This document shows, piece after piece, positions 48,295 through 57,409 of a stretch of 64,000 nucleotides of DNA. The stretch covers positions 124,001 through 188,000 of the forward strand of contig NZ_FMZM01000012.1 in NCBI RefSeq assembly GCF_900101465.1. Direction: 5' to 3'. This DNA is from Nocardioides lianchengensis (lineage in GTDB: Bacteria > Actinomycetota > Actinomycetes > Propionibacteriales > Nocardioidaceae). The notes under the pieces were generated by a model. The model was not told the origin of the DNA, searched no databases, and saw only the letters and a program-made list of their open reading frames with translations. The position numbers were made by a program, and so were the translations under genes. The number at the start of each line of letters is the position of its first letter. The stretch's first letter is position 1.

Positions 48295-49284
48295 CTAGTC
48301 GGCGGGTCGCGGGGCTTGCTCGGGAACACCGACTGCGTCTGGCGAGTCGAGCGCGTCGAGGTAGCCGGTCACGAGGGTGCGGAGCCAGGCGTGCCCCGGG
48401 TCGCTCTCCCGCTTGCTGCTCCACCAGAAGGTGAGCTGCAGGGGCTGGACCGGCCACGGGCACTCGAGGATCCGTACGGCGGCGGACGGGGCCAGGAGCT
48501 CGGCGAGCGACTGCTGCAGGATCCCGATCCGTCGGCTGCCGGCGACGAGGAACGGGACCGCGGTGAAGGTCTCGGTGGTGGTCTCGATGGTCGGTTCGAT
48601 GCCGTGCGCGGCGAGTCCGTCCAGGTGGAGCCGCAACGGGTTCCCGCGGATGGTGGGGGCGACCCAGGGGTTGGTCCGGACGTCGTCCAGGGTCAGGGTC
48701 GAGCCGACCGTGGGGTGGTCGGACGCGACGACGCAGACCCACTTGTCGGTGACCGAGCCGCCGTGGGGGCGCCCCGGCAGCATCTCCCGGGGCGCGAACC
48801 AGCCGTCGGTGCTGTCGATGATGGCCTCGTTGGTCGCGAACAGGTCGCTGAACGGGGCCACGAACGACACCGTCGCCCGCGGCGCCGTCGCGTGGATGGC
48901 GGCCAGCAGACCGTTTCCCAGGACGGCCTGGGCGTAGTCGCTGGCGGCGAGGGTGAAGGTCCGGGAGCTGGTGGTGGGGTCGAACTCGCTGGAGGACGCG
49001 GCGACGGTCGCGAGCGCATCGACGGCGTCCCGGGTCGAGCTGGCGAGCTGCTCCGCGAAGGGGGTCAGCACGTTCGCCGAGCCTTGGCGGACGAGGAGCT
49101 CGTCGTTGAACTGTCGCCGCAGGCGGGCGAGTGCGTGGCTGACGGCCGGCTGACTGAGTCCGAGGCGGCGTGCCGCACCGCTGACGCTGCGCTCGGTGAG
49201 CAGCGCCTCCAGGGTCGGGATGAGGTTCCAGTCCATGCGTGCCCGTGCGGGCGCTCCAGGTCTCGGGCCTTGCGGCTGGGTCAC
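48295..49284 (-). CDS. LysR-family transcriptional regulator
   Basis: This 329-residue regulator has the LysR helix-turn-helix near residues 18-75 (TERSVSGAARRLGLSQPAVSH and ALARLRRQFNDELLVR) and a periplasmic-binding-fold effector domain. It matches the NodD/NahR-like subgroup that includes NPWVAPT and AGSRRIGILQQSLAELLAP in its C-terminal half. The GTG start at 49284 has AAAGGA five bases upstream. The next gene upstream on the same strand is the large glycosidase; a link is possible but no shared operon is visible, as about 100 bases separate them. Confidence 0.88.
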   Translation of the reverse strand: MTQPQGPRPGAPARARMDWNLIPTLEALLTERSVSGAARRLGLSQPAVSHALARLRRQFNDELLVRQGSANVLTPFAEQLASSTRDAVDALATVAASSSEFDPTTSSRTFTLAASDYAQAVLGNGLLAAIHATAPRATVSFVAPFSDLFATNEAIIDSTDGWFAPREMLPGRPHGGSVTDKWVCVVASDHPTVGSTLTLDDVRTNPWVAPTIRGNPLRLHLDGLAAHGIEPTIETTTETFTAVPFLVAGSRRIGILQQSLAELLAPSAAVRILECPWPVQPLQLTFWWSSKRESDPGHAWLRTLVTGYLDALDSPDAVGVPEQAPRPAD

Positions 49285-49382
49285 AGGAATCCTTTCATGC
49301 GCGCGTCGACCAGCTCCGCGCCGTACGGGGCCGACCGAGCCTGGCTGGTGCCAGACCCGGTCGGCCCCCGGTCATCGCGTGG

Positions 49383-52300
49383 TCAGCGCTTGGCCACGCG
49401 TCGCGCGGGCGAGGTCGCCCGGCCATCCTGGTAGCCGGCTCGGCGAGCCGTCACCGTGACGGTGATCCGCTTCCCACGGTCGGCCCGCTTCACGACGTAC
49501 GTCCTCCCCGTGGCCGCAGCGATGGTCCTGCCGTTGCGCTTCCAGGTGTAGGTGTACGCCGTCGCGGCCGGCGACCAGGTCCCGGCGCGGACCGTGAGCC
49601 TGCGTCCGACGGCGGCCTTGCCGACGGCGCGCGGCTTCGCGGTGGCCCGCAGGGCGTCGCCCTTCGCGACCGTCAGCGCCGGTGACGTCGCCGTGGAGGT
49701 GCCGGCGCCGCCGGTGGCGGTGACGACACAGGCGAGCCTGGTGCCCACGAGGTTCGCGGGCACCGCGAGGCGGCTCGACGTCGCGCCGGCCACGGGCCGG
49801 CCGTCGGCCGTCCAGCGGTAGCCGTACGACGTCGCGTCGACCCAGGTGCCGGGCGTGCAGGTGACGGTGCCGCCCACCTTGACGGCGCCGGTCACCTTCG
49901 GGGCGGTGGTGTTGACCGGTGCTCCGATGACCGACTGACCCGACGGCGTCAGCGTGACCGGGCCGACGATGCCGTACTCCTGGACGACGCCACGGGTGGC
50001 GACCCCGGTGATGATGGTCGCCAGCTGGTTGTTCAGCGTGGTCGAGACCCGCACCTCGATGGTGTTCGCACCGACCTTCAGGTGTGCGCCGATGTCGGCC
50101 TTCGCGGACTGCTGGTCGATCGGCACGCTGGCGCCGTTCACCGTGAGGGCCATGGTGTCGACGACCTGGCCGAGCGACAGGACCGCCGAGCTGCCGGGCT
50201 GCCAGGTGGCCGGCACGGTGACGTCGATGGAGTACGTGCCGACACCGGAGGCGCCGACCAGCTCGGGGACGTCCGGCCAGGCCTCGAGACCGTCCAGGGT
50301 GAGGTCGACCGTGGTCTTGGCCTGGGCGGCGCCGGCCACACCGGTGGTGCCGAACGGGTTGGCGTTCGTCCACTTCTCCGCCGACAGCCTCCAGGTGGCG
50401 TCGGTCAGGTCCAGCGCTGCGGGGACGGCGGCGATGGTGGCCGTGACGGTGCTGCCGTCGGACAGGGTGGCGGTGTAGGTGCCCGGCTCGGTGTCGCGGA
50501 GGACGACCTTGCCGTTCTCCACCACTGCCGAGTCCGCGGTCGTCGAGACCACGTGGCGCGGCAGGGCGCTGACGCCGAAGCGGGCCGGGTCGTCGGTGAG
50601 CGCGACGATGGTGGACTCGTCGCGGCCGAGGGCCACGTTGACGGTGACGGTGTCCTGGCCGTCGACGGCCGTGCCGGTGGTGTACTCCGAGATCGGCGTG
50701 ATCTCACCCGAGACCGTGTCGAACAGGTACGGCGCGCCGTCGCCGGTGAGAGTGACGTCCAGGTCGATCGGCTCGCCCTTCTGCCGGCACGGCGTCAGGG
50801 TGCCGGTGTAGCGGCACGCCTCCGGCTCCTCGTAGACCATGTCGCGCGAGGCCCAGTCGAGCCGCTCCTCGCCCTGGTTGTAGAGGAAGTAGTAGTCGGT
50901 GGCGGCGTCGCGGTCCCGCAGGTGACGGCTGAACAGGGTGGAGCGCTGCGACGGCTCGGCGTCGGGGCGGACCCCGATGGTCTTCAGCTTCGCCGGCACG
51001 CCGGCCTCGGACGCGACCCGGGTGACGGTGGGCTGCTCGAGGAGGTCGGAGATGACGGCCCGCAGCTCGGCGTCGTCGCCGTTGGCGCCCGGGGTGGCGT
51101 CGGGTGCGGCACCGACGAGGACCACCTTCAGGCCGTCCTCGGCGAGCTCGAGGATGCGCTTGGCGGTGGCAACCGGCGTCGCGGCCTTCCGCGGGTGGCG
51201 GACCGGGTTCAGGCCCGTGTTGATGACGAGGACCTTGTAGGAGGGGCCGGCGGCGTTCAGGACGCCGTCGGTGACCTTCGCGTCCTTCGTGGCCAGCAGG
51301 GTCGGGTTGACGTAGTCCCAGCTGTAGCCCGCGCTCTGCAGCGCCTGGTCGTCCCAGTGCCGGTTCTTGTGCGGGGTGCCGTCGGTGTTGACGAGCGAGC
51401 CGGCCGGCCACTCGAAGGAGTGCAGGTAGACCGCGACGTCGATGTCGGAGCGGCCCTGGGTGAGCACCTGCTGGTTGCGGGCCATCCAGGTGTTGACCTG
51501 GAGGCCGTCGTTCGCCCAGTTCGGGTTCCGCGGACCCCAGGCGCCCGAGAAGCTGGTCGGGCCGAAGTTGGAGTAGCCCGGGTAGGTGCTCGTGGGCGTC
51601 GAGTCGGTCGGGTACACGTGGTAGACGTTCTTGGTGATGCCGGCGGCGAAGCTCTTGTTCATCCGCGCGGTCACGTCCTGGAGCGTCTCGACGTAGTTCT
51701 GGCTGCCGACCGCGCAGCACTCCTCGGAGTACCACGGGTTGCCGGTCCAGCTGTTGGCCGAGGCGATGGCCCGCCAGACGTCGATCTGGTCACCGACCAG
51801 CGACTCGTGCTCGGGTCGCTGGAGGTGGTAGGCCATGTCGATCTGGTCCTGGTACGGCGCGTCCGCGCCGCCGATGTTCGGGTCCTCCGGCTGCAGCCGC
51901 AGCGTCATGTCGTGGGTGTTGGCCCACGCGGTGAACGGCTTGATGCGGTTCTCGATGAACAGGTCGTTGCGGACCTGGTAGAAGTCGGTGCGGATCCGCT
52001 CGTCGCGCCCGTCGGCGTACTTGAAGTCGGAGTAGAAGAGCGCCGCCAGGTCGGGCACCAGGTTGTAGCCGGCCCGGGACTGGAAGTCCGCGGCCATCGA
52101 GCTGCTCCACAGCTCGGTCGCGTTGCCCCACGGGTCGGTGGGGTGGGAGTCGACGAAAATGTCGGCCCGGTTCTCGGCGAGGAGGCCCTTCAGCTCGGGC
52201 GTCCACAGCGCCTCGTAGCCGTCGATCATCGCCTGGGTGCCCTGCTTCGTCAGCACCTCGGGTGCGGTCTGGAAGGCGACCGTCCGGAAGGTGGTGACGA

Positions 52301-53048
52301 TCCACTGGGCGCCGGCGGGCGAGGCGGGAGCCGTCCAGCTGAGCGAGCCGGTGGTGCTGCCGTCGAAGAAGCCGTCGGTGTTCTTGTCCGTGATCTGCGA
52401 GGTCAGGTTGATCGCGGAGGTCCGGTCGACCTCGCGGGCACCGGTCGTGGCGCACGGGGTGGTGGTGCACCGGTAGGCGACCGCCGCGACGATGGTGCCG
52501 GCGCCGGGCAGGACGCCGTTGAACGTCGTACCGGCGTCGACGAGAGTGCGGCTGTTGGTCAGGGTCTTGCGGGTGTAGTCGTTGGTGGGGTCCCAGGTGC
52601 CGGTGACCGGGGCGCCACCGATGTACTTGATGCCGAGGGTGATCCCGAGCTCGTTGGCCTTCTCGAGGATGACCTTCAGCTGGGCGTTGGTCGGGTTGCC
52701 GCCCTGCCCGACCTCGACACCCTGGATGCCGGCCGCGGCCAGCTCCTCCAGGTCGGAGGTGAGCTGCTCGTCGGTCGTCGTGGCCGGGACCCAGTTCCAG
52801 CGCACCCAGGGCTTGTCGGTCGCCGGCGGCGTGGCGAAGGTGTCCCCCGTGAGCTCGGTCACGGGGTTGACGCCGCGCCAGTAGTTGACCGTGGCCTCGT
52901 CGGCCGGGGCGACGGGGGCGGCCTGCGCCGGTGAGGTCGCGGGAACGGCGACCAGGGCGCCTGCGGCCACGGTGGCGAGCATGGCGAGGGCACTCGCTGC
53001 GGTTCCGCTTCGCCGGCGCCACGGTGCGGCACCTCGACGGTGGGTCAT
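49383..53048 (-). CDS. Secreted GH106-like glycoside hydrolase (alpha-L-rhamnosidase family) with Ig-like C-terminus
   Basis: This is a 1221-residue exported enzyme. A signal peptide spans about 1-43 (ending AQAAP). The catalytic part, about 60-860, begins with WVRWNWVPATTTDEQLTSDL and GIQGVEVGQGG, the opening of the GH106 family, whose known members remove alpha-L-rhamnose from plant and bacterial polymers. A galactose-binding-like beta region follows, and two Ig-like repeats (each with a GTW and TYTWKR/GYRWTADG pattern) fill about 1040-1221. AAGGAG precedes ATG 53048. A 16-bp palindrome of LacI type lies 146 bases upstream. No sugar transporter or other polysaccharide genes are in view. Confidence 0.82.
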   Translation of the reverse strand: MTHRRGAAPWRRRSGTAASALAMLATVAAGALVAVPATSPAQAAPVAPADEATVNYWRGVNPVTELTGDTFATPPATDKPWVRWNWVPATTTDEQLTSDLEELAAAGIQGVEVGQGGNPTNAQLKVILEKANELGITLGIKYIGGAPVTGTWDPTNDYTRKTLTNSRTLVDAGTTFNGVLPGAGTIVAAVAYRCTTTPCATTGAREVDRTSAINLTSQITDKNTDGFFDGSTTGSLSWTAPASPAGAQWIVTTFRTVAFQTAPEVLTKQGTQAMIDGYEALWTPELKGLLAENRADIFVDSHPTDPWGNATELWSSSMAADFQSRAGYNLVPDLAALFYSDFKYADGRDERIRTDFYQVRNDLFIENRIKPFTAWANTHDMTLRLQPEDPNIGGADAPYQDQIDMAYHLQRPEHESLVGDQIDVWRAIASANSWTGNPWYSEECCAVGSQNYVETLQDVTARMNKSFAAGITKNVYHVYPTDSTPTSTYPGYSNFGPTSFSGAWGPRNPNWANDGLQVNTWMARNQQVLTQGRSDIDVAVYLHSFEWPAGSLVNTDGTPHKNRHWDDQALQSAGYSWDYVNPTLLATKDAKVTDGVLNAAGPSYKVLVINTGLNPVRHPRKAATPVATAKRILELAEDGLKVVLVGAAPDATPGANGDDAELRAVISDLLEQPTVTRVASEAGVPAKLKTIGVRPDAEPSQRSTLFSRHLRDRDAATDYYFLYNQGEERLDWASRDMVYEEPEACRYTGTLTPCRQKGEPIDLDVTLTGDGAPYLFDTVSGEITPISEYTTGTAVDGQDTVTVNVALGRDESTIVALTDDPARFGVSALPRHVVSTTADSAVVENGKVVLRDTEPGTYTATLSDGSTVTATIAAVPAALDLTDATWRLSAEKWTNANPFGTTGVAGAAQAKTTVDLTLDGLEAWPDVPELVGASGVGTYSIDVTVPATWQPGSSAVLSLGQVVDTMALTVNGASVPIDQQSAKADIGAHLKVGANTIEVRVSTTLNNQLATIITGVATRGVVQEYGIVGPVTLTPSGQSVIGAPVNTTAPKVTGAVKVGGTVTCTPGTWVDATSYGYRWTADGRPVAGATSSRLAVPANLVGTRLACVVTATGGAGTSTATSPALTVAKGDALRATAKPRAVGKAAVGRRLTVRAGTWSPAATAYTYTWKRNGRTIAAATGRTYVVKRADRGKRITVTVTARRAGYQDGRATSPARRVAKR

Positions 53049-53449
53049 GCGTACTCCTTCTCCGAAGCCCTGCCTCGTCCGGGCAGGGCGGTTCCTCCGA
53101 GCACCTGGTGGTGCGCGGACGGTCGTCGAACAGGGGCCTCAGTCAGGACCTGGCAGGTCGTGGCCCGAGGTCCGAGAAAAACCCGCTCTGATGCATGAAA
53201 CGTTTCATGTGACGACATGCACAATCCTGGTTCGCGTGGTGTGACCGTGGCAACACGTCCACGGCGATTGCCCATTCGCATGCGTGAAGGAGGGCATTCA
53301 CCTCGTGGATGACCGGCCGCCCGGCGCGGGCGGACCGGGATCGGCTTCGCCCGAACCGGGTGAGTACGGCGGCGGGCCGCGGCTCCTACGGTCGCGGTCG
53401 GGCCGACGCATCCGCGGCACCGGCCCCCGCCACCCACCGGAGGTCTGCC
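53049..53449. other. Intergenic region between the GH106 gene and the DUF7144 gene
   Basis: About 400 bases carry no gene I believe in. The part near 53160-53260 is clearly richer in AT than the rest and holds the 16-bp palindrome. The part from 53284 to 53449 is open in several frames with arginine/proline-rich translations, typical of GC-rich noncoding sequence. Confidence 0.5.
53194..53209. promoter_or_regulatory. LacI-family operator-like palindrome
   Basis: CATGAAACGTTTCATG is a perfect 16-bp palindrome with a central CG, the common LacI-family operator core (GAAACGTTTC). It lies upstream of the GH106 gene and is the best candidate for its control. No LacI regulator is in the window. 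Confidence 0.65.
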
Positions 53450-53872
53450 GTGAGCACCACGTCGTCCCGCCGCGCGTACCACGACTCCTCGAGGGGCCAG
53501 TGGGCCTCCGGCATCGAGCTGTTCGCCGGGCTGATGCTGGCCCTGGTCGCGATGGTGCAGATCCTGAACGGGATCGCTGCGATCGCCGAGGACACGCTCT
53601 TCCTCACCGGGTACGACTACGTCTTCGCCTTCGACCTCACCACCTGGGGCTGGGTCAGCCTGGTCCTCGGTCTCCTCGCCGGAGCCACGGCCGTCGGCGT
53701 GGTCCTGCGGACGACGTGGGGGCGGATGGCCGGCGTACTCGTCGCCTTCGTCGGAGCACTCGCGTCGTTCGGGTTCATGCCGTACCAGCCGTGGTGGGGC
53801 GTGGTCGTGCTCGCGTTCAACTCGCTGGTCATCTGGGCGCTGCTCACCCAGACCTACTACCTGGGCGACTGA
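53450..53872 (+). CDS. DUF7144-type small membrane protein
   Basis: This 140-residue protein has four hydrophobic helices after a short cytoplasmic start: about 20-43, 65-88, 95-113 and 116-136. The motif FDLTTWGWVSLVLGLL between helices 1 and 2 and the final LLTQTYYLGD are typical of this actinobacterial membrane family. Its function is unknown. GGAGGT six bases before GTG 53450 decides the start; a longer upstream frame is low-complexity. A desaturase remnant starts five bases after its stop. Confidence 0.85.
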   Translation: MSTTSSRRAYHDSSRGQWASGIELFAGLMLALVAMVQILNGIAAIAEDTLFLTGYDYVFAFDLTTWGWVSLVLGLLAGATAVGVVLRTTWGRMAGVLVAFVGALASFGFMPYQPWWGVVVLAFNSLVIWALLTQTYYLGD

Positions 53873-53876
53873 GCGT

Positions 53877-54236
53877 CTCGGCGGCGCCTTCGCGCCCAAC
53901 CACACGGGGATGCCGATCGTGCCCCCCGGACTGAAGCTCGACTTCCTGCGCCGTCAGGTGCTGATGTCCCGCAACGTCCGCGGCGGCATCCTGATCGATG
54001 TGGCGATGGGTGGGCTCAACCACCAGATCGAGCACCACCTCTTCCCGAGCATGCCGCAGCCCAACCTCCGGCACGCCCAGCCCCTGGTCCGGCGGCACTG
54101 CGAGCGGCAGGGCGTGCCCTACACCGAGGTCGGGCTGTGGACGTCGTACGGGATCGTCGTCGACTACCTCAACCACGTCGGCCTCCGCGCCCGCGGTCCC
54201 TTCGACTGTCCCCTGAGGTCTCAGCTGGGCCGGTAG
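53877..54236 (+). pseudogene. Remnant of a fatty acid desaturase gene (C-terminal third)
   Basis: From 53877 the sequence reads LGGAFAPNHTGMPIVPPG and on to GGLNHQIEHHLFPSMPQPN, which matches the C-terminal third of acyl-lipid desaturases, including the third histidine box (HQIEHH). The two earlier histidine boxes and the membrane helices are missing, as are about 230-250 N-terminal residues. The break is only a few bases after the stop of the DUF7144 gene. The frame is open to 54236, so loss is recent or the fragment is tolerated. An ATG at 53910 could make 108 residues, but such a product could not bind its di-iron centre. Confidence 0.8.
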
Positions 54237-54240
54237 GCCG

Positions 54241-54951
54241 TCACCGGCCGGGCTTCTCCAGCATCGCCAGGACGTCATGCGCGACGTCGACGAGCCGGCG
54301 CCGGCCCGAGCGGGCCCGGGAGCGCATCAGCTCGAAGGCCTCCTCGGTCGTGATCCGGTCCGCGGCGGCGAGCGCGCCCTTGGCCTGCTCGATCACGACG
54401 CGGCTGTTCAGCGCGCCCTGGAGCTGCTCGGTGAGCGTCTCGGCCCGGGCGAGGTTGCGCTCCTGCAGCATGGCGATCGTGGCCACGTCGGCGAGGGCCT
54501 GCACGACGCGGATCTCGTCGGGCTGGAACCGCGAATCCTGGCTGCCGAAGAGGTTCAGCGCGCCGACCACCTGGGTCCGCAGCCGCATCGGGAACGCGTG
54601 GACGGACTGGAAGCCCGCCCGGATGGCATGGGGAGCGAAGGTCGGCCAGCGGTCGGAGGCGTGCGCCAGGTCGGCGTTGACGACGGGCTCGCCGGTGGTC
54701 AGGCAGTCCAGGCAGGGTCCCTGCTCGTTCTGGATCTGCAGGAGCTCCAGCATCTTCCCCGACTCGTTGCTCGCCGCCATGAACCTGACCCGCCCTGGAC
54801 GATCCGACAGGACCAGGCCCACGGCCGAGGCACCGCTCACGACAGCGGCCCGGTGGGTCAGGTTGTCGAGGAAGTCCAGCAGGTCGAAGTCGTCGACGAG
54901 GGTGTCGGCGACTTCGACGAAGAACTCGGACAGGTCGGACACGGAGATCAT
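54241..54951 (-). CDS. GAF-ANTAR antitermination regulator
   Basis: This 236-residue protein has an N-terminal GAF sensor (about 15-160, with FRRFMA-like FMAASNESGKMLELLQ and CLDCLTTGEPVVNADL) and a C-terminal ANTAR RNA-binding domain (about 175-232, with GALNSRVVIEQAKGALAAAD and EEAFELMRSRARSGRRRL, quoted in part). ANTAR proteins bind paired RNA hairpins and prevent termination. Two cysteines in the GAF part (GPCLDC) could sense redox state. ATG 54951 has GAGG eight bases upstream. It lies 44 bases after a second GAF-ANTAR gene on the same strand. Confidence 0.88.
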   Translation of the reverse strand: MISVSDLSEFFVEVADTLVDDFDLLDFLDNLTHRAAVVSGASAVGLVLSDRPGRVRFMAASNESGKMLELLQIQNEQGPCLDCLTTGEPVVNADLAHASDRWPTFAPHAIRAGFQSVHAFPMRLRTQVVGALNLFGSQDSRFQPDEIRVVQALADVATIAMLQERNLARAETLTEQLQGALNSRVVIEQAKGALAAADRITTEEAFELMRSRARSGRRRLVDVAHDVLAMLEKPGR

Positions 54952-54994
54952 GGCTGCGCCTCGTATTCGTGGGGTGGAGCGGTCGCGGTGCTGG

Positions 54995-55732
54995 TCATCG
55001 GGTGTCCCGAGGTGGCATGAACCGTCCGGCGACGATCTCACCGGCCAGGGAGGTCAGGTCCCGCCCGGTGGCCCAGGCGTGGGCACGCATCAGAGCCAGC
55101 GCCTCAGCGAGGCTGACCCCGAGCTCCACCATCACCATGCCCTGCGCCTGGTAGACGTACGCATGGGTGTCGAGAGTGGCGCCGAGATCGGGCTCGAGCT
55201 GTCCGCCCGCAGCCGCCTCGGGAAGGGTGCTGTCCAGCAGCACCTCGGTGGCCACCTCCGCGAAGACCAGCCCGGTCAGGACCTCGTCCTGCCCCAGGGG
55301 CGCGGTGTCGGCGCCGGCATAGAGGGTGAGCACGCCGAAGATCGTCGCCCCGACGTGCAGCGGGAACGAGTACACCCCGACGACTCCCTCGGTCAGCGCC
55401 GCCGGCGCCCAGCCGGGCCACCGCAGGCTCCCGGTGCGCTCGAGGTCCGGCACGAGCACCGGGCGGCGGGCGTCGAAGGCGGCCCGGGCCGGGCCCTCCC
55501 CCACGCTGAACTGCGCCTCGTCGAGCTTTCGCGCCGTCGACGACGACGCGGCGCAGACCGGGTGGGCGCCCACCCCGGGGAGCAGCGAGACCGTCGCCGC
55601 GATGACGCCGAGGTCCTCGCAGACCGCGCGGCACAAGGCCTCGAGCGTCGGCACCGCACCGCCCCGGTCGGATCGGCGGTGGCGGCTCACGGCCTCGTGC
55701 ACCCGGGGGCGGACCAGCTCCGGATCGGCCAC
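54995..55732 (-). CDS. GAF-ANTAR antitermination regulator (second copy)
   Basis: This 245-residue protein has the same plan: GAF about 28-165 (AVCEDLGVIAATVSLLPG, then FSVGEGPARAAFDARRPVLV) and ANTAR about 180-240 (YVYQAQGMVMVELGVSLAEALALMRAHAWATGRDL, quoted in part only). It differs enough from its neighbour to be an old paralogue. GTG 55732 has AGGAG nine bases upstream. It is divergent from a LuxR-type regulator and precedes the first GAF-ANTAR gene in an apparent operon. Confidence 0.87.
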   Translation of the reverse strand: MADPELVRPRVHEAVSRHRRSDRGGAVPTLEALCRAVCEDLGVIAATVSLLPGVGAHPVCAASSSTARKLDEAQFSVGEGPARAAFDARRPVLVPDLERTGSLRWPGWAPAALTEGVVGVYSFPLHVGATIFGVLTLYAGADTAPLGQDEVLTGLVFAEVATEVLLDSTLPEAAAGGQLEPDLGATLDTHAYVYQAQGMVMVELGVSLAEALALMRAHAWATGRDLTSLAGEIVAGRFMPPRDTR

Positions 55733-55898
55733 AGCGTCAAGCTCCTAGATCGACATCGAACAAGCGCGGCGTCGACGAGGTCGGGGACGACGAGGTTGCT
55801 CGTCACCCTAGCGGACGTGCCCGGTGGGGTACCGTCGAACACGTCGTCCCAGACCCCCGATGACTCCATCAGTCAGCTACGGGCGGGAGACGCTCATC

Positions 55899-56405
55899 GT
55901 GACACCCCCAACCACTTCAGCACCGCCGGCACCTCCGACAGCCGTCGTGGTGCTCCTGCACCCCGACGGAGGGGTCGAGGTCATCGACCTCCTGGCGCGT
56001 CCCGAGGGCCTGCGCCTCCTCGTCGAGCTCGCGGCCGACAGCCGGGAACCCAACGGCCAGCCCACCTCCGGCAACGTGGTGCGGCCGCCGATCCTGCGGG
56101 TCCTCCCACGACTGCCGCTCGAGTCGCCGTCCGGGCGTCCCGTGCTCGTCGAGGACGGGCCGGGGCCGGGGGCGCCCCGCTGGATCGAGTTCTCCCCCCG
56201 CGAGTACGAGGTCCTGGAGCTGATCGTCGAGGGCCTCAGCAACCAGGAGATCGCCCAGCATCTCTATCTCGGCATCAACACCATCAAGTCCTACGTGCGC
56301 ACCACCTACCGGAAGATCCGGGTGACCAAGCGCTCGCAGGCGGTGCGGTGGGGCCTGCTCCACGGTCTGGGGCATGCCGGGACCGCGGACCAGGACCAGG
56401 CGTAG
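55899..56405 (+). CDS. LuxR-type helix-turn-helix regulator
   Basis: This protein of about 168 residues has a proline-rich start, a variable region (about 10-90) and a C-terminal LuxR/GerE helix-turn-helix (FSPREYEVLELIVEGLSNQEIAQHLYLGINTIKSYVRT, quoted in part: LSNQEIAQHLYLGINTIKSY). No receiver domain is present. It probably acts as a DNA-binding output, perhaps for a neighbouring sensor. GTG 55899 has GGGAG nine bases upstream; ATG 55860 in frame, with no ribosome binding site, is the alternative. Confidence 0.8.
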   Translation: MTPPTTSAPPAPPTAVVVLLHPDGGVEVIDLLARPEGLRLLVELAADSREPNGQPTSGNVVRPPILRVLPRLPLESPSGRPVLVEDGPGPGAPRWIEFSPREYEVLELIVEGLSNQEIAQHLYLGINTIKSYVRTTYRKIRVTKRSQAVRWGLLHGLGHAGTADQDQA

Positions 56406-56530
56406 CCCGACGGCAGGGACCGGCGACCGGTTGCCGACCCTCTGCCGGCGCGTCTACCGTGTGCCCACGTCGCCGACGCTGCCCCGGACCCTGCCAGCGC
56501 GTGGTCACGCACCGCTGAAGGGACCCCTCG

Positions 56531-57409
56531 ATGACCACGACCTCGCGTCCCGCGGGCGAGCCGCTCGCCGCCGGCCTCAGCATCGGCGCACTGAGCAGGA
56601 TCACCGGCGTGTCCGTCGCGACCCTGCGCACCTGGGAGCAGCGGTACGAGTTCCCCGTGCCCCATCGGCTGCCGAGCGGGCACCGACGCTACGACCACGC
56701 CACCATCGACGCGGTGACGGCCGTGGCCCGACAACGCGAGGCCGGTGTCGACCTCCCGTCCGCGATCGCCGGGGCGCTGGCGCCCGGCGGCGCGGACGGG
56801 TCGTCGGTCTTCCTCGAGGTACGACGCCGGCACCCGGACCTGCCGTTCGAGCGGATCCACGGCCGGACGCTGCTCGCGATCACCCGCGCGCTCGAGGACG
56901 AGTGCTGCGCGCGCGCGTACCTGCCGGTGCTGTTCGGCGGGTTCCAGCGGCAGTCCTCCTACGAGCCGCTCCGGGCCCGCTGGGCCGACCTGGCCCGCAG
57001 CGCCCGCGCCACCCTGGTCTTCGCCGATTTCCAGGACGTCGCGGTGACCGGCGAGCCGACCCGGGTCCCGCTGCGCCCGGGATCGCCGCTCCTGCGCGAG
57101 TGGTTCGTCGTCTGCGACGGCCCCGACCGGGCGGCGGCCCTCGTCGCCGCGGAGCTGCCCGGGCAGGAGCGGAGACCGATGGAAGACCGGGAGTACGACG
57201 CCGTCTGGACCCTCGAGCCCGAGGTGGTGCGGACCGCCAGCCGGGTGTGCGCCGCGGTGGGCCTCGCTGCTGGCGCGATGGACGCCGAAGGCCTCACACA
57301 TCACCTGGCCATGCCGGTGGCGTACCTCCCTGATCCTGTTCGGCCCGTCCTGCTGTTCAACCGCATCGTGGCCTACCTCGACAGGAGCTCAGGGGACGGC
57401 GAGCGGTGA
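56531..57409 (+). CDS. MerR-type regulator with DICT sensory domain
   Basis: This 292-residue protein joins a MerR helix-turn-helix (about 17-75, SIGALSRITGVSVATLRTWEQRYEFPVPHR quoted in part) to a DICT-like sensor domain (about 110-230, RTLLAITRALEDECCARAYLPVLFGGFQ quoted in part). DICT domains are found in light- and redox-related signalling in actinobacteria and cyanobacteria. A Cys pair (ECCAR) lies at the start of the sensor. Its stop overlaps the GAF kinase start (GTGA), so the two are coupled and probably share a stimulus. Confidence 0.87.
   Translation: MTTTSRPAGEPLAAGLSIGALSRITGVSVATLRTWEQRYEFPVPHRLPSGHRRYDHATIDAVTAVARQREAGVDLPSAIAGALAPGGADGSSVFLEVRRRHPDLPFERIHGRTLLAITRALEDECCARAYLPVLFGGFQRQSSYEPLRARWADLARSARATLVFADFQDVAVTGEPTRVPLRPGSPLLREWFVVCDGPDRAAALVAAELPGQERRPMEDREYDAVWTLEPEVVRTASRVCAAVGLAAGAMDAEGLTHHLAMPVAYLPDPVRPVLLFNRIVAYLDRSSGDGER

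Noticed and set aside
53910..54236. The desaturase fragment as a functional small gene starting at ATG 53910
   Set aside because: It lacks two of three histidine boxes and all membrane helices needed for activity.
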